Assembly (NCBI RefSeq): GCF_030867145.1 | Contig: NC_134416.1 | Span: 92,729,183-92,793,182, forward strand | From: Opisthocomus hoazin | Taxonomy: Eukaryota; Chordata; Aves; Opisthocomiformes; Opisthocomidae | Direction of reading: 5' to 3' | Length of the DNA stretch: 64,000 nt | Part shown: positions 35,828-48,197 of the stretch, in pieces | Layout of the letters: each line of letters begins with the position of its first letter | How positions within the stretch are numbered: the first letter of the stretch is position 1 | Program-made: the position numbers and the translations under genes | Notes under the pieces: model-generated | What the model was told of the DNA's origin: nothing | Seen by the model: the letters and a program-made list of their open reading frames with translations, nothing else | Databases searched by the model: none

Positions 35828-35902
35828 AAATAGCAGTAACATCTTCTACTCCTCTCTCTCAATTTTTTTTTTCAAACTATAAATTCTCTAGCCTTCTCTT
35901 AC

Positions 35903-36251
35903 CTCTCACACAATGCCACCCCCCTGCACAACGGCACAGTGTAACAGCATGAGCTGCCTGCTCTGCCTCCTCTGCAGCTGAAACAGCAGTGAGGTGGCAG
36001 CTGAAGAGCAAAGACGATGGATGGGAAATGTTCTGCACTGAAGTCTGCAGTACTTTGTCAGGAGTTGAAGCAGAGGATGCCAGGGTCAAGGTCTGTTTCT
36101 TTCCTGTGACCTGTCCTTCCAAAGGGACAATTTGTAGTGGGTAGCTCTGTACATTTGTAACTATTAGAAAAAGGCTACTGCGAATTGTTTCCTTTCTGTC
36201 AGATGAATTGCTGTGTGCTTTATTTAGGAGCAACTTCATCACACCGAGCAT
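35903..36251 (-). CDS. Candidate upstream coding exon of the unidentified minus-strand gene
   Basis: A minus-strand frame from the ATG at 36251 (MLGVMKLLLNKAHSNSS) reaches TGTGAGAG|GTAAGAG, an excellent 5' splice site, with the exon ending at 35903. The 349 bases leave one nucleotide over. The acceptor at 34067 supplies the two needed, so the joined frame stays open and totals 250 codons including the stop. The frame is open upstream to a TGA nine codons before this ATG. An alternative acceptor, CACTGCTGTTTCAG near 35981, could make a shorter exon. No domain is recognised: the segment is rich in S, T, A and L with a short acidic AAEEAEQAAH run. It may instead be a non-coding RNA exon or chance. 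Confidence 0.22.
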
Positions 36252-39200
36252 AAAAATAAATGCATGTTCAGCAGCTCAGTTTATTCTGAAGTCCTGCTCA
36301 GCCTGCTGTGAGGCTGCAGTTTCAGTCATGAGATGCGCTTCTCTTCAGCAGATACCTATGCCAGACATTCAGTGGAAAAAAGCTTCCTGTCCAGTACATA
36401 GCCAGTCTGCTGAGAACCTGGAATTTCTTGACACTGGCTTCACTGAAGTCAGGGACGTGGATCCCAGCCTCACCAGTTCTTTTAAGACTCCAGTTTTACA
36501 CTGGCTTTGAGAAAGCATTTGCTAGTAAGTCTGAAGTTGAAAAAGAAATAGGAAGTCATGTGCACATAGTGAAAAAGAAATTCTTCGCTCTGTATCAAGA
36601 CTACTTGCGAGAGGGAAAAAGAACAAAAATAAAATGAAAAAAAAACTGGAGGCTCCACTCTTGATGTGAATGTGAAATGTGCAATAACAGTTCTCTTTAA
36701 TTCACTTGTTGAGCATGAAATGTCTTCTGCACATTGAAAGAATGTGTAAGTATAGGGGACTGGAGTTTTGGAAACTATTATCAAATGATTGCTTTACTAG
36801 TCAACCAGTGAACTCCAAAGTCTATTTGGAGAGCTGGAAATGGCCTCATCTTTTAATTTGTCCTTACAGTACCATCAGAACAGAGCTTCTGTGTCAGAAC
36901 ACCTCCCAGTCTTATCCTTAGAAGTTCATGACGCATTTTGAAAGCTGCCTTGCAAAAATGAGTAACATTTCAACAATAAACAAATGTAACTGTTTAACAA
37001 TAACACAGCAGTTACATAACAGTATTACTGTCTATCTGTTCTAGTATTTTAAGTTAACTACACGACTTTAAAGAGTTACACCACAGAAATATAGGAATTT
37101 TGTTATTATTATCATCAATTTTACTGTTAGCTTAAAAAAATGTATATGTTGCAGTTTTCTGAGAAATGATGAACCAATTCTCAAAAACTCCTGCCTTAGA
37201 AAAATGTGGGCTTAAGGCTACTGACCCTCAACTAAAGGAATTTACCTTTTAATGAGGTGGTGTGTGCATCAGCCTTTGCTGCTCTGGAAAGTGTGGTCTC
37301 ATGTTCCTGGAATTCCCGACATGGCGTTGGGCCTCTCACTATTCCCCCATTCACAGCAGAATCCAGGGAGCTGAAGAAATAAATGTTGCATATTATATTA
37401 TATTTAAGCTTCGGGTGATTGTTCTTAAGATTTTTATATTCCAAGAAATGTTACTACATTATTAAATACACAAATGCTTCACAGAATAGGGAAAGACAAT
37501 TTCTAAAAACACAGGTTAGAAAGACCACTGCTATTATTACTTCTGCTGAGAGCAATACCTTTCTATTAAGGAGTGATGTAAATGAACTTTGATGTACAAG
37601 ACACAATGAATTGGTTATTGGTTCAGACATACTAGTGAGAGAAGCTGAGAAGGTATAGACTTGAAATATTCTTTTAACTTCCTCCTATAGAACATTACAG
37701 TGAAAGTGGGATTAACTGGTGTGAAAGTGGGATTGAAATGGGTTTTGTAAACACTTGAACCTATAGCAGGGATAACAATGCAGGTAAGTTTTTGGCACGC
37801 TCTACCGCAGGAGCGCTGATGGGTCACTGAAAACAGGGCAGTATGAAAGAAGGCAGGAAGAGTTGCAGGTAAAAACAAATTTGCAGATGGAAACAAACAT
37901 TCTAGATGAATATGGATGCAACAAAAAGAGAAAGATTAACATGTAGATGTGGACAAACATCAAAAATTAAAAATATAAAACAAAATATACGAAAGAATGT
38001 TCTCTTTACAAAATATTAGCAGTCAGGTGACCTCTAGTTATAGACACACATAAGAAGCCTTAATCATGTTGGATTCTCTTTCCTAATCATTGTATGAAAA
38101 GTATCCTGGAGAGGAAGTCTGTGGCCCAGTTCTATCACAAGACACCCAAAATTGGTACAAAGAGAAGGCAAAGACAGAAGAAATTAATAGAAGGAGCAAG
38201 AGAGTTTATTCCACTCTCTTTGCTCAATGAGAAGCAAGAAGAGATATAATAAGTTACAGTCCTTTTGAGTATGAAACAATCTTTACATATTGGATATTTA
38301 ATCTGATTCAGCTCAGTTGTATTCCCACAAGCACTCTAAAGCGTAGTTTTTAACAAAATATTAGCTGAATCTTTGAGTGTTTAAAATTGCACTGAACATC
38401 CACAAAGAAAAACAGAAGTGTGATTTTAGGATTTCCTCAATTGTATGCAGAACTAAATATCTCAACAGATTTTTTCTTTTATGCGCTCTCTTCTTATTTG
38501 ATCCCAAATATGTAAAAAGTACATATTTATTTAATGTTAAGTTTGAATGTCAGAAAATGCTATTCTCAGGATGTGGCAGTTCATATTTTATCTGTGCAGG
38601 TTTGCCTGTTGCTGAAGGATATTTCTGAAAACCAAACAGAAGGGTGAAGCTAAGAATAAAACAACAGGAAGCATACATGCACTGCAGCCAGCAGTACAGA
38701 GAAGAGATATGAAACACAGTGTGGTGTGCCAGTCACCAGCACACTTTAAAATCAAGTAATACTACCACTACTCCACCTCTGCCATCACTTCTTCTTAAAA
38801 AATTGGTTCGTATATTTTCTCTTTTATTTATTTGTATATACAGTAGAAGCACGAATTCCAGCCAAATGAGGAAAGTGTGGTGTGCCTTCCAAGAGACAAA
38901 TGAAAGCATGAACACTTCAAAGCTGACATGTTTTGTTCCCACACCTGAAAGCTGAGTGAAAAATCCCCTTTTACAGCACAGTTGACCCACTTCTGCTCAA
39001 GGGACTTTGAGTAATAAGCAGTCCAGCATGAAAGACACACTTGTTGGTGTTCTTTTAAGTTCCTTGTTGAAATTCTGACACAGGTATGAATATGCTAAAC
39101 ATAGTATCAAAATATAACCAAGTGGTACAACAGAACACTCTTTTTATTAACCCTTTAAACTATTTTTACTTTTATGTTAACTACTCCTCCCCCCCCCAAA

Positions 39201-39995
39201 GAATGAAGGCTGCATTTAATAATTAAATGATGAAGCTGTTTTGAAGCCGTGCACAAGGCCATGTATTTGAAGAACTAGACAGTTTATAAATCCCAGATAA
39301 TAAACATCAAATGCATCTTAGTGGCTGTGTTGAAGTAGATACTACTGTTGGCTGCTGTTTCATCTTCAGTAATTTGCCACATTTGTGTAGGGTGGAATTA
39401 TCTTGGGACAGACTCAAAACTAAATTTTGCACTAATTCAGTGACATAATTTTGAAATATTTAGTACTTCTGAATTTCCAGATTTTTGTCCCTAATGTCAC
39501 CATTTAACACATTACTTGGTTCAGTTGAACACTCTACTTACAATGAGCAAACTCATTTCTGCTTCTTCTCTTGTGTCACCACAAATCAAGGACATAGGAC
39601 TGAAGCTGCATTTACAAAAAGAAAAAAGTTTCTAAAGTGACTTCACAGCATAAATAGAAGACAGTAACAGAAACCAGCAACAGGCATTTTTATAGGCAAG
39701 GGTCTTATCACATATATAAGACTCTGGACATGTAGACTTACTTAGACTTCTGAGAATTACAAGCTAGTAACTGTAACGCTAGCTGTATAGGTTTTATTTA
39801 GTATAATCTTGTAGCCTATTGGTTTTAACCAATGCTGAATGGTTATAAAAAATGAGCAATGGTAATTACCACTCTCAGCATTTTCTATCTCATCCCAATT
39901 TAGAAGAAAGAATCTATTAAAAACTTGTAAATGATCCTACAAAACACCTTTAGAGAGTTGTCTGAAATTTATCCATAGTAGCCCAAGAAGTAATA
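36252..39995. other. Unique non-coding sequence
   Basis: AT-rich with no recognised repeat. A 14-base direct repeat (GTGAAAGTGGGATT) occurs twice near 37700-37733. A short poly-C lies near 39188. Open frames are short and chance-like. Confidence 0.5.
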
Positions 39996-41256
39996 TCACA
40001 GAATCATAGAATCATGGAATGGTTTGGGTTGGAAGGGACTTTTAAAGGTCATCTAGTCCACCCCCCCATGCAATGAGCAGGGTCATCTTCAACTAGATCA
40101 GGCTGCTCAGAGCCCGGTCTAACCTGACCCTGAATGTTTCCAGGAATGGGCCATCTACCACCTCTCTGGGCAACCTGTTCCACTGTTTCACCACCCTCAT
40201 TGTAAAAAAATGCTTCCTTATATCCAGTTTAATCCACCCTCTTTTAGTTTAAAACCTTATCCCTTGTCCTGTTGCAATAGGCCCTGCTAAAATGTTTGTC
40301 CCCATCTTTCTTATAAGCCCTCTTCTGGTACTGGAAGGATACAATAAGGTCTTCCAGAAGCCTTCTCTTCTCCAGGCTGAACAATGCCAGCTCTCAGCCG
40401 TTCCTCATAGGAGAGGTATTCCAGCCCTCTGATCATTTTTGTGGCCCTCCTCTGGACCCACTCCAACAGGTCCATGTCTTTCCTGTGCTGAGGGCTCCAG
40501 AGCTGGACACAGGGCTCCAAGTGAGGTCTCACCAGAGCGGAGTAGAGGGGAAGAATCGCCTCCCTCGACCTACTGGCCAGGATTCTTTTGATGCAGCCCA
40601 GGATGCAGTTGGTTTTCTGGGCTGTGAGTGCACACTGCCGGCTCATGTCCAGCTTTTCATCCACCAGGACCCCCAAGTCCTTCTCGGCAGGGCTGCTCTC
40701 AATCCCTTCATCCCCCAGCCTGTATTGATAGGAAGGTTGCCCTGACCCAGGTGCGGGCCTTTGCACTTGGCCTTGTTGAACCTCATGAGGTTCACACAGG
40801 CCCACTTCTCAAGCTCGTCCAGGTCCCTTTGGATGGTGTCCCGTCCTTCAGGCATGTCGACCACACCACTCAGCTTGGTGTCATCTGCAGACTTGCTAAG
40901 CGTGTACTTGATCCCGCAGTCTAGGTCACTGATGAAGATATAAAACAGTACTGGTCCCAGTATGGACCTCTGAGGGACACCACTTGTCACCGATCTCCAT
41001 CTGGACACTGAGCCATTGATCACGACCTTCTGGGAGCAATCATCCAATCAATTCCTTGTCCACTGAACAATCCACCCACCACATCCATGTCTCTCCAATT
41101 TAGAGAGAAGGATGTTGTGGGGAACTGTGTCAAAGACCTTACAGAAATCCAGATAGATAACATCGGTAGCTCTTCCCTTGTCCACTGATGTAGTCACTCA
41201 ATCACAGATGGCCACTAGGTTGGTCAGGCAGGACTTGCCCTTGGTGAAGCCATGTG
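39996..41256 (-). mobile_element. CR1 LINE, 5'-truncated
   Basis: Begins with the inverted tail TCACAGAATCATAGAATCATGG and the GGTTTGGGTTGGAAGGGAC box. It runs through antisense 3'UTR and ORF2 to GACTTGCCCTTGGTGAAGCC, where it stops. About 1.26 kb remains of an element normally several kilobases long. It belongs to the same general avian CR1 group as the copies at 46.5 kb and 29.9 kb. Confidence 0.93.
40311..41047 (-). pseudogene. CR1 ORF2 reverse-transcriptase fragment, frameshifted
   Basis: The upstream part (41047 down to about 40735) contains [19 protein letters not shown] and a catalytic box that reads SADDTKLSG instead of FADDTKLGG. After a single-base shift near 40735, the C-terminal domain follows in another frame ([57 protein letters not shown]) and then decays. 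The two aspartates are kept but the fragment is truncated and broken, so it is inactive. Confidence 0.88.
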
Positions 41257-42676
41257 TGAGACTACACTTATTCTTCCCAATGTTTGGCTTTTCTGCTTCT
41301 ATATTCAGCTGTAATACAACAAAGACTGAATAAAAAGAATTAAAATGTTTATTTTATCACTTTGCTTTTCTTCTTATGTATTCAAACTTGTATTAGTTAT
41401 ACCTTTTAAGTTTGCTTTGGGGGTACATTTTCTTGCTGCAAAACTGATGAAGTTACCCTTGCAAATTAAGTCATTATGTAAAGCTCACCTTGACTTCAGC
41501 TGGGGTTGACCACAAAGAGAAAATGAAAAATACACGCCTTAGAGCAAGGGGCAATAGATTTGTGTGGGCATTACACATATATTTATATATAAAATCTTTT
41601 GCACTAGTTTTCTGGACTAACACAAAAGTTTACAGGAATGGTCACCAGGCCAGACAGAATGTGTCACATTTTCATAAGTGTTTTCAACATATTAACTTCA
41701 TGCGATTTTGCCCCTATTAACGCTGGAGCTATGGAAAGTCACAGTGCATGCTGGATAAAGCAAACTTTCAGCATTCACACTCCATTAATTAATTCATCAC
41801 CTAAAAGCTAAGTATTGATTTTTTAATGGCTCTACAAATCTGTTTAAGCTACTATGATGTAATTAAGAGGACGTGTGTTTACTGTAAATTATCTAACAAG
41901 TACAAGGCCTATGCTTTCAGCAATAACAAATATCTTAGCTCAAAGCAGACAACAGGGAAAATGATTGTATGAAAATGTGTTTCCACTAGTTGTTTAAATT
42001 ACCTTGATATATAAGGGAAGATTGTGGTCAAGATGGATTATTAAAAGCCCCCTATAGTACTAAAAATAGAAAGATCTGATACTCCTTCCTTTGAAATCAA
42101 CAGGAGATCTTGTGCAAATTAAATGGGGAGTCAGCTACTTAACATAGGTGCCCACAGGGATGGTGAATTAGAAGTCTCAAGCTAAGCCTTACAGAAAAAT
42201 TACTATAGTGCATGGACTTCCAGTAAGTTCTATCTGAAATACAAGCAAAAAGAATACCACCATAATTCCCACAGATGACATGTGATTATCCACTAAAATC
42301 ATACTCACTAAGTCAAACTAACACGTGAAATTGATATTAACTTCCATTAGAAGCACGAAGGTTCGTGGTGAAATGCATAATGATGTGCAACATACATCTT
42401 GTGTGAGCATGAGAAGAGCCGAAATCAAGTCAACTACTGACATGTAGGCTATATAAAAAAGAACAGAGGAGCAACCTTATATCGTGTGCAGACATAGCTT
42501 TTTGCAAATGCAAACAGATTGTTAACCTTATATTAACATTGCAAAAAAGGAAATATGCAGAGTGTATCTTTATCACTACCAGGAAAAAAAACAAAGAACA
42601 AGGGGGGTGGGGAATGGGAAGGAGGGGAAGCTGTAATTACAGATACCAAAACAAGAAATTTAAGATTTAAAGTTTC

Positions 42677-42703
42677 GGGGGTGGGGGTAGTGGGGGTGGG
42701 GGG
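42677..42703 (+). other. Canonical G-quadruplex motif
   Basis: Four runs of five or six G separated by loops T, TAGT and T. Short loops and long runs predict a very stable quadruplex. A further G-rich stretch lies just upstream at about 42600-42630. Confidence 0.8.
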
Positions 42704-43263
42704 TGCAGAAATTATGCCAGATAAATCTCTTCTTGATACATTAAGAAGTCAGTGTGGAAAGGTCCATGAGCCCTTGACCCTGACCAACCTCTGCAACATG
42801 TTCAGCTTGAGAAGACAATTTGCAGCCATCTTTGCCTGCAAATCTCTAGCCTTTCAATTACTGAAAAAAAAAAAAATCTAGCCATGTATACCTCTACAGT
42901 ATATGGAATGCATATTTTGTTGTATGTGGTCCTCCAGAGGGAGGGCTTCAACAGTTCTGCTGAGAATAGTTACTATTATTAGCCAGTTTTCAAATGGCAT
43001 CCAACTGTCAATGGGAGAAGGGAGGATATTTGAAGGTCCTGGTCATGCAGAGATAAAAAGACACCAGAATAATCCAGTTATGTCTTCTGATAACATTAAT
43101 TAGCAGTAGACTTTAGTTCGATTTTTAAAAATAACAAGTGCATCAGATTTTTATTCTTAGTAGCAAAAATGCAAAAAATTCGCAGCATTTAATTACAAAA
43201 GCAGGAACATATTTCTTTCAATCTCATATTTTGATTGAAAGAATGACTTTCTCAAAGATATAC

Positions 43264-43278
43264 TTTTTTTTTTTTTTT
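43264..43278. repeat. Poly-T tract
   Basis: Fifteen consecutive T. It could be the inverted tail of an unrecognised retrocopy, but no adjacent sequence supports that. Confidence 0.8.
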
Positions 43279-44568
43279 GCTTCACAAATGTAGAGAAATT
43301 TTGCATAGTCAGCCTTTTTCACCAACCTAATGTTCCATGTTTATTGACAGAAGCAAAAGAGGAGGAGCTGATTTCTACACTAGCAAGGCTCACTGGGGAC
43401 TGACATCTCAGTATTGAGAATCCATTCTCTGGAAGGACTGGGAAAAACACTGTCTAGCTAAAAGCAGCTCCAATCTCTGACAATGGAATAGAAGAAAACA
43501 AGAAGGTAATTATTGTATGTGTGCACGGCACAAAGTGTAAATCAGTAATTAAAGAGTTAATTATCTCACCAGTGATGGACACAGGCTGGGGATTAACCCC
43601 TGCAAATAGGGTGAGAGACAACTACGCTCACTGCATGAAGCGAAAGATAACCAGCCGTTCTCAAGCAGCACAGATGGGGATACACAAAAGATTCTATGCT
43701 CCCATGGGGTAAAATATTTGGAAATGATCAGTGGCAACACACTGCAATAACCACTGGCAATACAGTAGTGCTCTACACCTCTGTGTGTCCACATTGAGAA
43801 TCCTCTAGTAGTGATAATAACATAGTGTTCATGCATTCTTCCACAAAAAATCAAAATTAGTACTAAGTGAATCAGGACAGCTGCTAAGACAATTAATTTG
43901 CTCTTTCATCACAGTTGTATGCTGAAAGCATACACAACTTTCTTTGTGCTATAAGAAGTGAACCATGGATTTAATGAAATCATAATAGGTAATCTGGAAA
44001 ATGAAGAATTTTTACATACTTCAGATTTCCTTTCAGAATGCAATCATTTGCCCATTTTCCCATGTAAAATCCCAGTGCAAAAGGAGCAAATACAAAAGGG
44101 AAAACAGACACAAGCTATAGTTGAAATATACCTTATGAGACCACCAACAGAATTAATTAATTAATGGCTTTAACTTTTTATCCTTTGCCTGGTTTTGACG
44201 ACTTCACATATATTGTATGGAGAAGCTTTTATTTTTAGTCTAATTTCCAAATGAAATGAGATTAATATACAGACAGCATCTCTCCCAAGTGTTTTCAAAT
44301 TATTAGGCAGTTTCAGTTAGAGCTGAAGAGGAGAAAATCCTCAGAGATGATGAAGATGTCCTCAAAGCTGATGAACACAAACCCACAAGGCAACAGAGCT
44401 CACTAGCTTCATGGCTTACAGAACTGTTACTTAAGGATATGATGTAGTTGTTGAGATTCACGCTCTTCTTACCAAACCTAGAGGCCTGGAGTGCCAAACA
44501 CAGTTCCTACAGCAGCAGAGTAGAGCCCAGAGCAGAATCTGGGTTTGGCATTAGATAACCCTTGAATT

Positions 44569-44587
44569 AAAAAAAAAAAAAAAAAAA
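44569..44587. repeat. Poly-A tract
   Basis: Nineteen consecutive A following CCTTGAATT. No clear retrocopy upstream. Confidence 0.8.
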
Positions 44588-46506
44588 GTTACATTCAAGC
44601 TGGTTATGCTTTGCATGCAACATTCTATGTATTACTCACTATTGCCAACCTCAAACTTTTGAAAACAGTGTGCCAAGCCACGAAACATCACGAGATTAGC
44701 TGTAACGTGAGTTACTGAAAAATAAATAAATACATTTGTGTGGTTTATTTGCCTTTTAATGCAGGGTGAGTTCAGGTCATGTTTTTGAAGCTTTGCTTCA
44801 CAAATACCAAGGCTACAGACTCACTTTTTCTCCAAGTGCATTTGAGCTAAGAAACCGTAAGACTTGGTAACACTAGCACTTTTCAAACGTCATGCTTAGC
44901 TATGCTGACTCTGAGGGACTCTTGCTTCCTCCTCTATAGTGGTGGTAACGGCCAGTTCAGTGATTACTGGGATGCAGATACAGCAAATGTCCCAGCACAT
45001 GCTGGGTCTATAGAGAGCCTCAATGGCAATAGGCTTGAGGGGAACCGAAGGATAGATGAGAACTGAGTGACCAAACGTGCTCACAATCATGGTTTGAACA
45101 GATGGGTGCTCTTCGGAGACATCTCACCTCCCCACTCACTGAGTGCTAGCCATGCAAAGAAACTGCATTAAGCCAAGGGAGTGGTATTTCAGACACAATG
45201 TCTCTTTCCAAAAATATTTTTCTTCAATTAATCTTCATTCTTCTCCAAATATTTGGGCATTCAGAAAGAAAACGCAAGCTTTACCTCTGGAAATGAAACA
45301 GGACATAGTCTAAATACGTAGAGGTAAATTGCATGTTATTGCATCAAGTTCAACTTGTGTGGAAAGTTCTCACCTCTTCACACAACGAGCAAACCTTCCC
45401 TAATTCATACAGCATCCTAACTCTTTTTCTTATGGCTAGTTTTAATAACATCAATATACAGCACATAACAACCAGATTTTTTATACTGCTACTCTGTGTT
45501 CACGTTGTTCAGGCTCCACATTTAAGCCTGGGATGTTCTAGCTATTAACATGCATCGCACAGAGCCATTCCCATTTTCTTCCTCGTGTGCTGCTTCTTGG
45601 GTGGCATAAATTAAAAATAGTTCTGGGAGGTGCTGAAATTAAAACTACTCCACAGAGGCAGTTGGGAAAAGTCTTAGGAAATACTTTCTGGTGGTCTTTT
45701 TGTCCTTGAGTATTTTTTGTGGAAGTAATTTCTATTCATCAGCATCAAAATTTCCTGTGGGAATGGACCACACCTTTTCAGCTATGTACAAAGTGTCTGC
45801 TGAAAGTAAAGGAAAGTATTGCACACAGTGAGAGCAGCTATTCACACACTGCTCAGGGAAGTTATCTGGAGCATCCCACTGCAAATGCGGGCTGTGCTTC
45901 ATGCAGAGTGGGGACTTACAGCTGAGGCAACATCCTAGACACTGCTTTTTTTCTAGCCTACAGAATAATTTAAAATTTCAAAATGCAAAACGAAAATTTC
46001 TGAAGTTTGAGAAACTCAGCAGGATGAATTTACCTTTCTAGTTCTCATAAATAGTTAACTTGCAGATTATCAGTTTAAGATATTTACCAGCTCTAGGATT
46101 AATACAGATATCATCCATCCCCGTCTGACAACAAATCAATGTCAAGACACTGGGTTTTAATTTCAAATAAATATTGTTCCCAGAAGCAATAGTAAGAAAC
46201 CATACCTCTTGTGTTGTTCTAGCTCTCAAGCTGTGTAACCTGCTCTTTTGCTCTCTTTTACCTTCCAGTTTCAGGCTTTGCCTAGAAATCTCCCATTTCT
46301 TTATCTTACAGTCGTCCACTACGTTTTACACCAGGAGAGCTTAACCTGCAGGTCAAATCCTGCATGCCAAAACTATGCAGCTAGCCTTTGATAGACTGCC
46401 TGGCACTCTCTCTCGTAAGACCCCTGTGTCCTCTTTACCACCTCGGTGAACAAAAGGCAGGAATTTGCTGTTTAGTATCAAGGATGTGTACATACAAGGA
46501 GCAGCA

Positions 46507-46853
46507 ATCATAGAATCATAGCATGGTTTGGGTTGGAAGGGACTTTAAAGATCATCTGGTTCCAACCCCCCTGCCATGGGCAGGGACATCTTCCACTAGA
46601 CCAGGTTGCTCAGAGCTCCATCCAACCTGGCCTTGAACACTGCCAAGGAGGGGGCAGCCACAGCTTCTCTGGGCAACCTGTGCCAGTGCCTCACCACCCT
46701 CATGCTGAAGAATTTCTTAGATATCTAATCTAAATCTGCCCTCTTTTAGTTTACAGGCATTCCCCCTTGTCCTATCACTACACATCCTTGTGAAAAGTCC
46801 CTCTCCATCCTTCCTGTAGGCTCCTTCAGCTACTGGAAGGCTGCTCTAAAGTC
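46507..46853 (-). mobile_element. CR1 LINE 3' fragment
   Basis: Opens with ATCATAGAATCATAGCATGG and GGTTGGAAGGGACTTTAAAG, continues through the antisense 3'UTR (GCAACCTGTGCCAGTGCCTC, CTTTTAGTTTACAGGCATT) and ends at GCTACTGGAAGGCTGCTC. Only the 3'UTR and the last part of ORF2 remain. Confidence 0.92.
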
Positions 46854-48180
46854 AAAGTAGTATAGAGGGAGGAGTATATGAGCATGTCACATCACATAAA
46901 AGGCATTAATCTCACTCATCTCTTGTATTTTGTTACGATAGTACATTCGAGCAGCCCCTACGCATGATTTCACATTTAAGAAGACCCCCATTGTACAACT
47001 CAATACACTTCAGTTGGTCATGTGGTATCCAGTAGTGGGACAGCCACATAGTAGGTCCTGATATACAGCACCAGAGTACTTCCAGGAAAGACAAAGAGAT
47101 CCGTTAACAGTGTTTTGTACGTTTTTCTTCAAGAGACTTGAAGAGGGATAGAAACAGGAGAAAGGGATCTAACTTGTGGTTCCATGGAATTAGAAGCCCT
47201 CCAGCTTATTCTAGAGTCCTTCTAGACACATACCTGGTGTCCGCAGATGAAAGAACAGGCAAGCTTCCTTTTCTGGTGGGCTATGACACTTTCAGCGACT
47301 ATGGCCTCACAGCTCCAGTTACAAAAAATGCAAAGAACTAGAACAAAACAATTTTAAGGCACTTTATTAACCCAGGAGTAGTATAACCCATCACCCTTGT
47401 GTTATACAACCTTATTCTCTCAGTATCTCCAGTGGAGAACTCATAATATCCATCACAGGATTGCAGGACAGACCATCCCACAGCAAAGGGAAATTCCAGT
47501 GAGAAGGGAACCTGCAGAGCCCACAGTGCTCCCAGGGGCACTGCCCTTGCATTTTGGCACCATCACTGTTTTCAGTGTTCCAGTTCTGTTTCATATGTGT
47601 AACTCGGTACACAGTGCTGGGTTGTTGGCATGCCATAGCAAAACTAGAGCAGGAAGACTGCAGAGGCTTTTCTCTTAAGCTGATGCAAGCTTCTTCAAAA
47701 CACACTCTGCTAAATTCTACCCGTTGAAAACACCAAATGGTTTTGTTTGTTATTGGAAATTAAATTCCAGCTGGTCTAAGAAACTCTCTCTGCCTCTAGT
47801 TTGTATGGCCAAATCCCTGATGCTGTTGTAATTCTTGTAAACACCACAAATAGCTTTTTACTGAAGTCTGCTGCTGAAGAAATGACAAAGCACTATAGAT
47901 CCGTAACAGGAGTGTGTCATTGTTAACAGCTGCAACACAGAGCATACTAAAAAAATAATTGTGGTAAAACTGTATTTTTGAAATCAGTGCAAACAATAAA
48001 GTCTCCATTTAACAGACTTCAATTTCACCCTATTGAGGTATTTAGCTGGACAAAAAGGGTGAGAAGGGAAGGAAGATTACTTTCAGGAAAATTTTATATT
48101 TACCAGTGTATCAACAGTACCAACTTTCTGACAACTACACATGTTTTTACAGCCAATGAAACAAATGGAAACATGGTAAC

Positions 48181-48197
48181 AAAAAAAAAAAAAAAAA
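48181..48197. repeat. Poly-A tract
   Basis: Seventeen consecutive A. Confidence 0.8.

Larger units (their letters stand above)
41257..46506. other. Unique non-coding sequence with simple repeats
   Basis: AT-rich. It includes a G-rich quadruplex motif (listed), a poly-T tract at 43264-43278 and a 19-base poly-A at 44569-44587. The sequence beside the poly-A does not look like a retrocopied gene. No gene recognised. Confidence 0.5.

Noticed and set aside
44521..44587. Poly-A run as the tail of a processed pseudogene
   Set aside because: The preceding sequence has no coding trace, no polyadenylation signal at proper spacing and no flanking duplication. Birds also have few processed pseudogenes, because CR1 rarely mobilises mRNAs.
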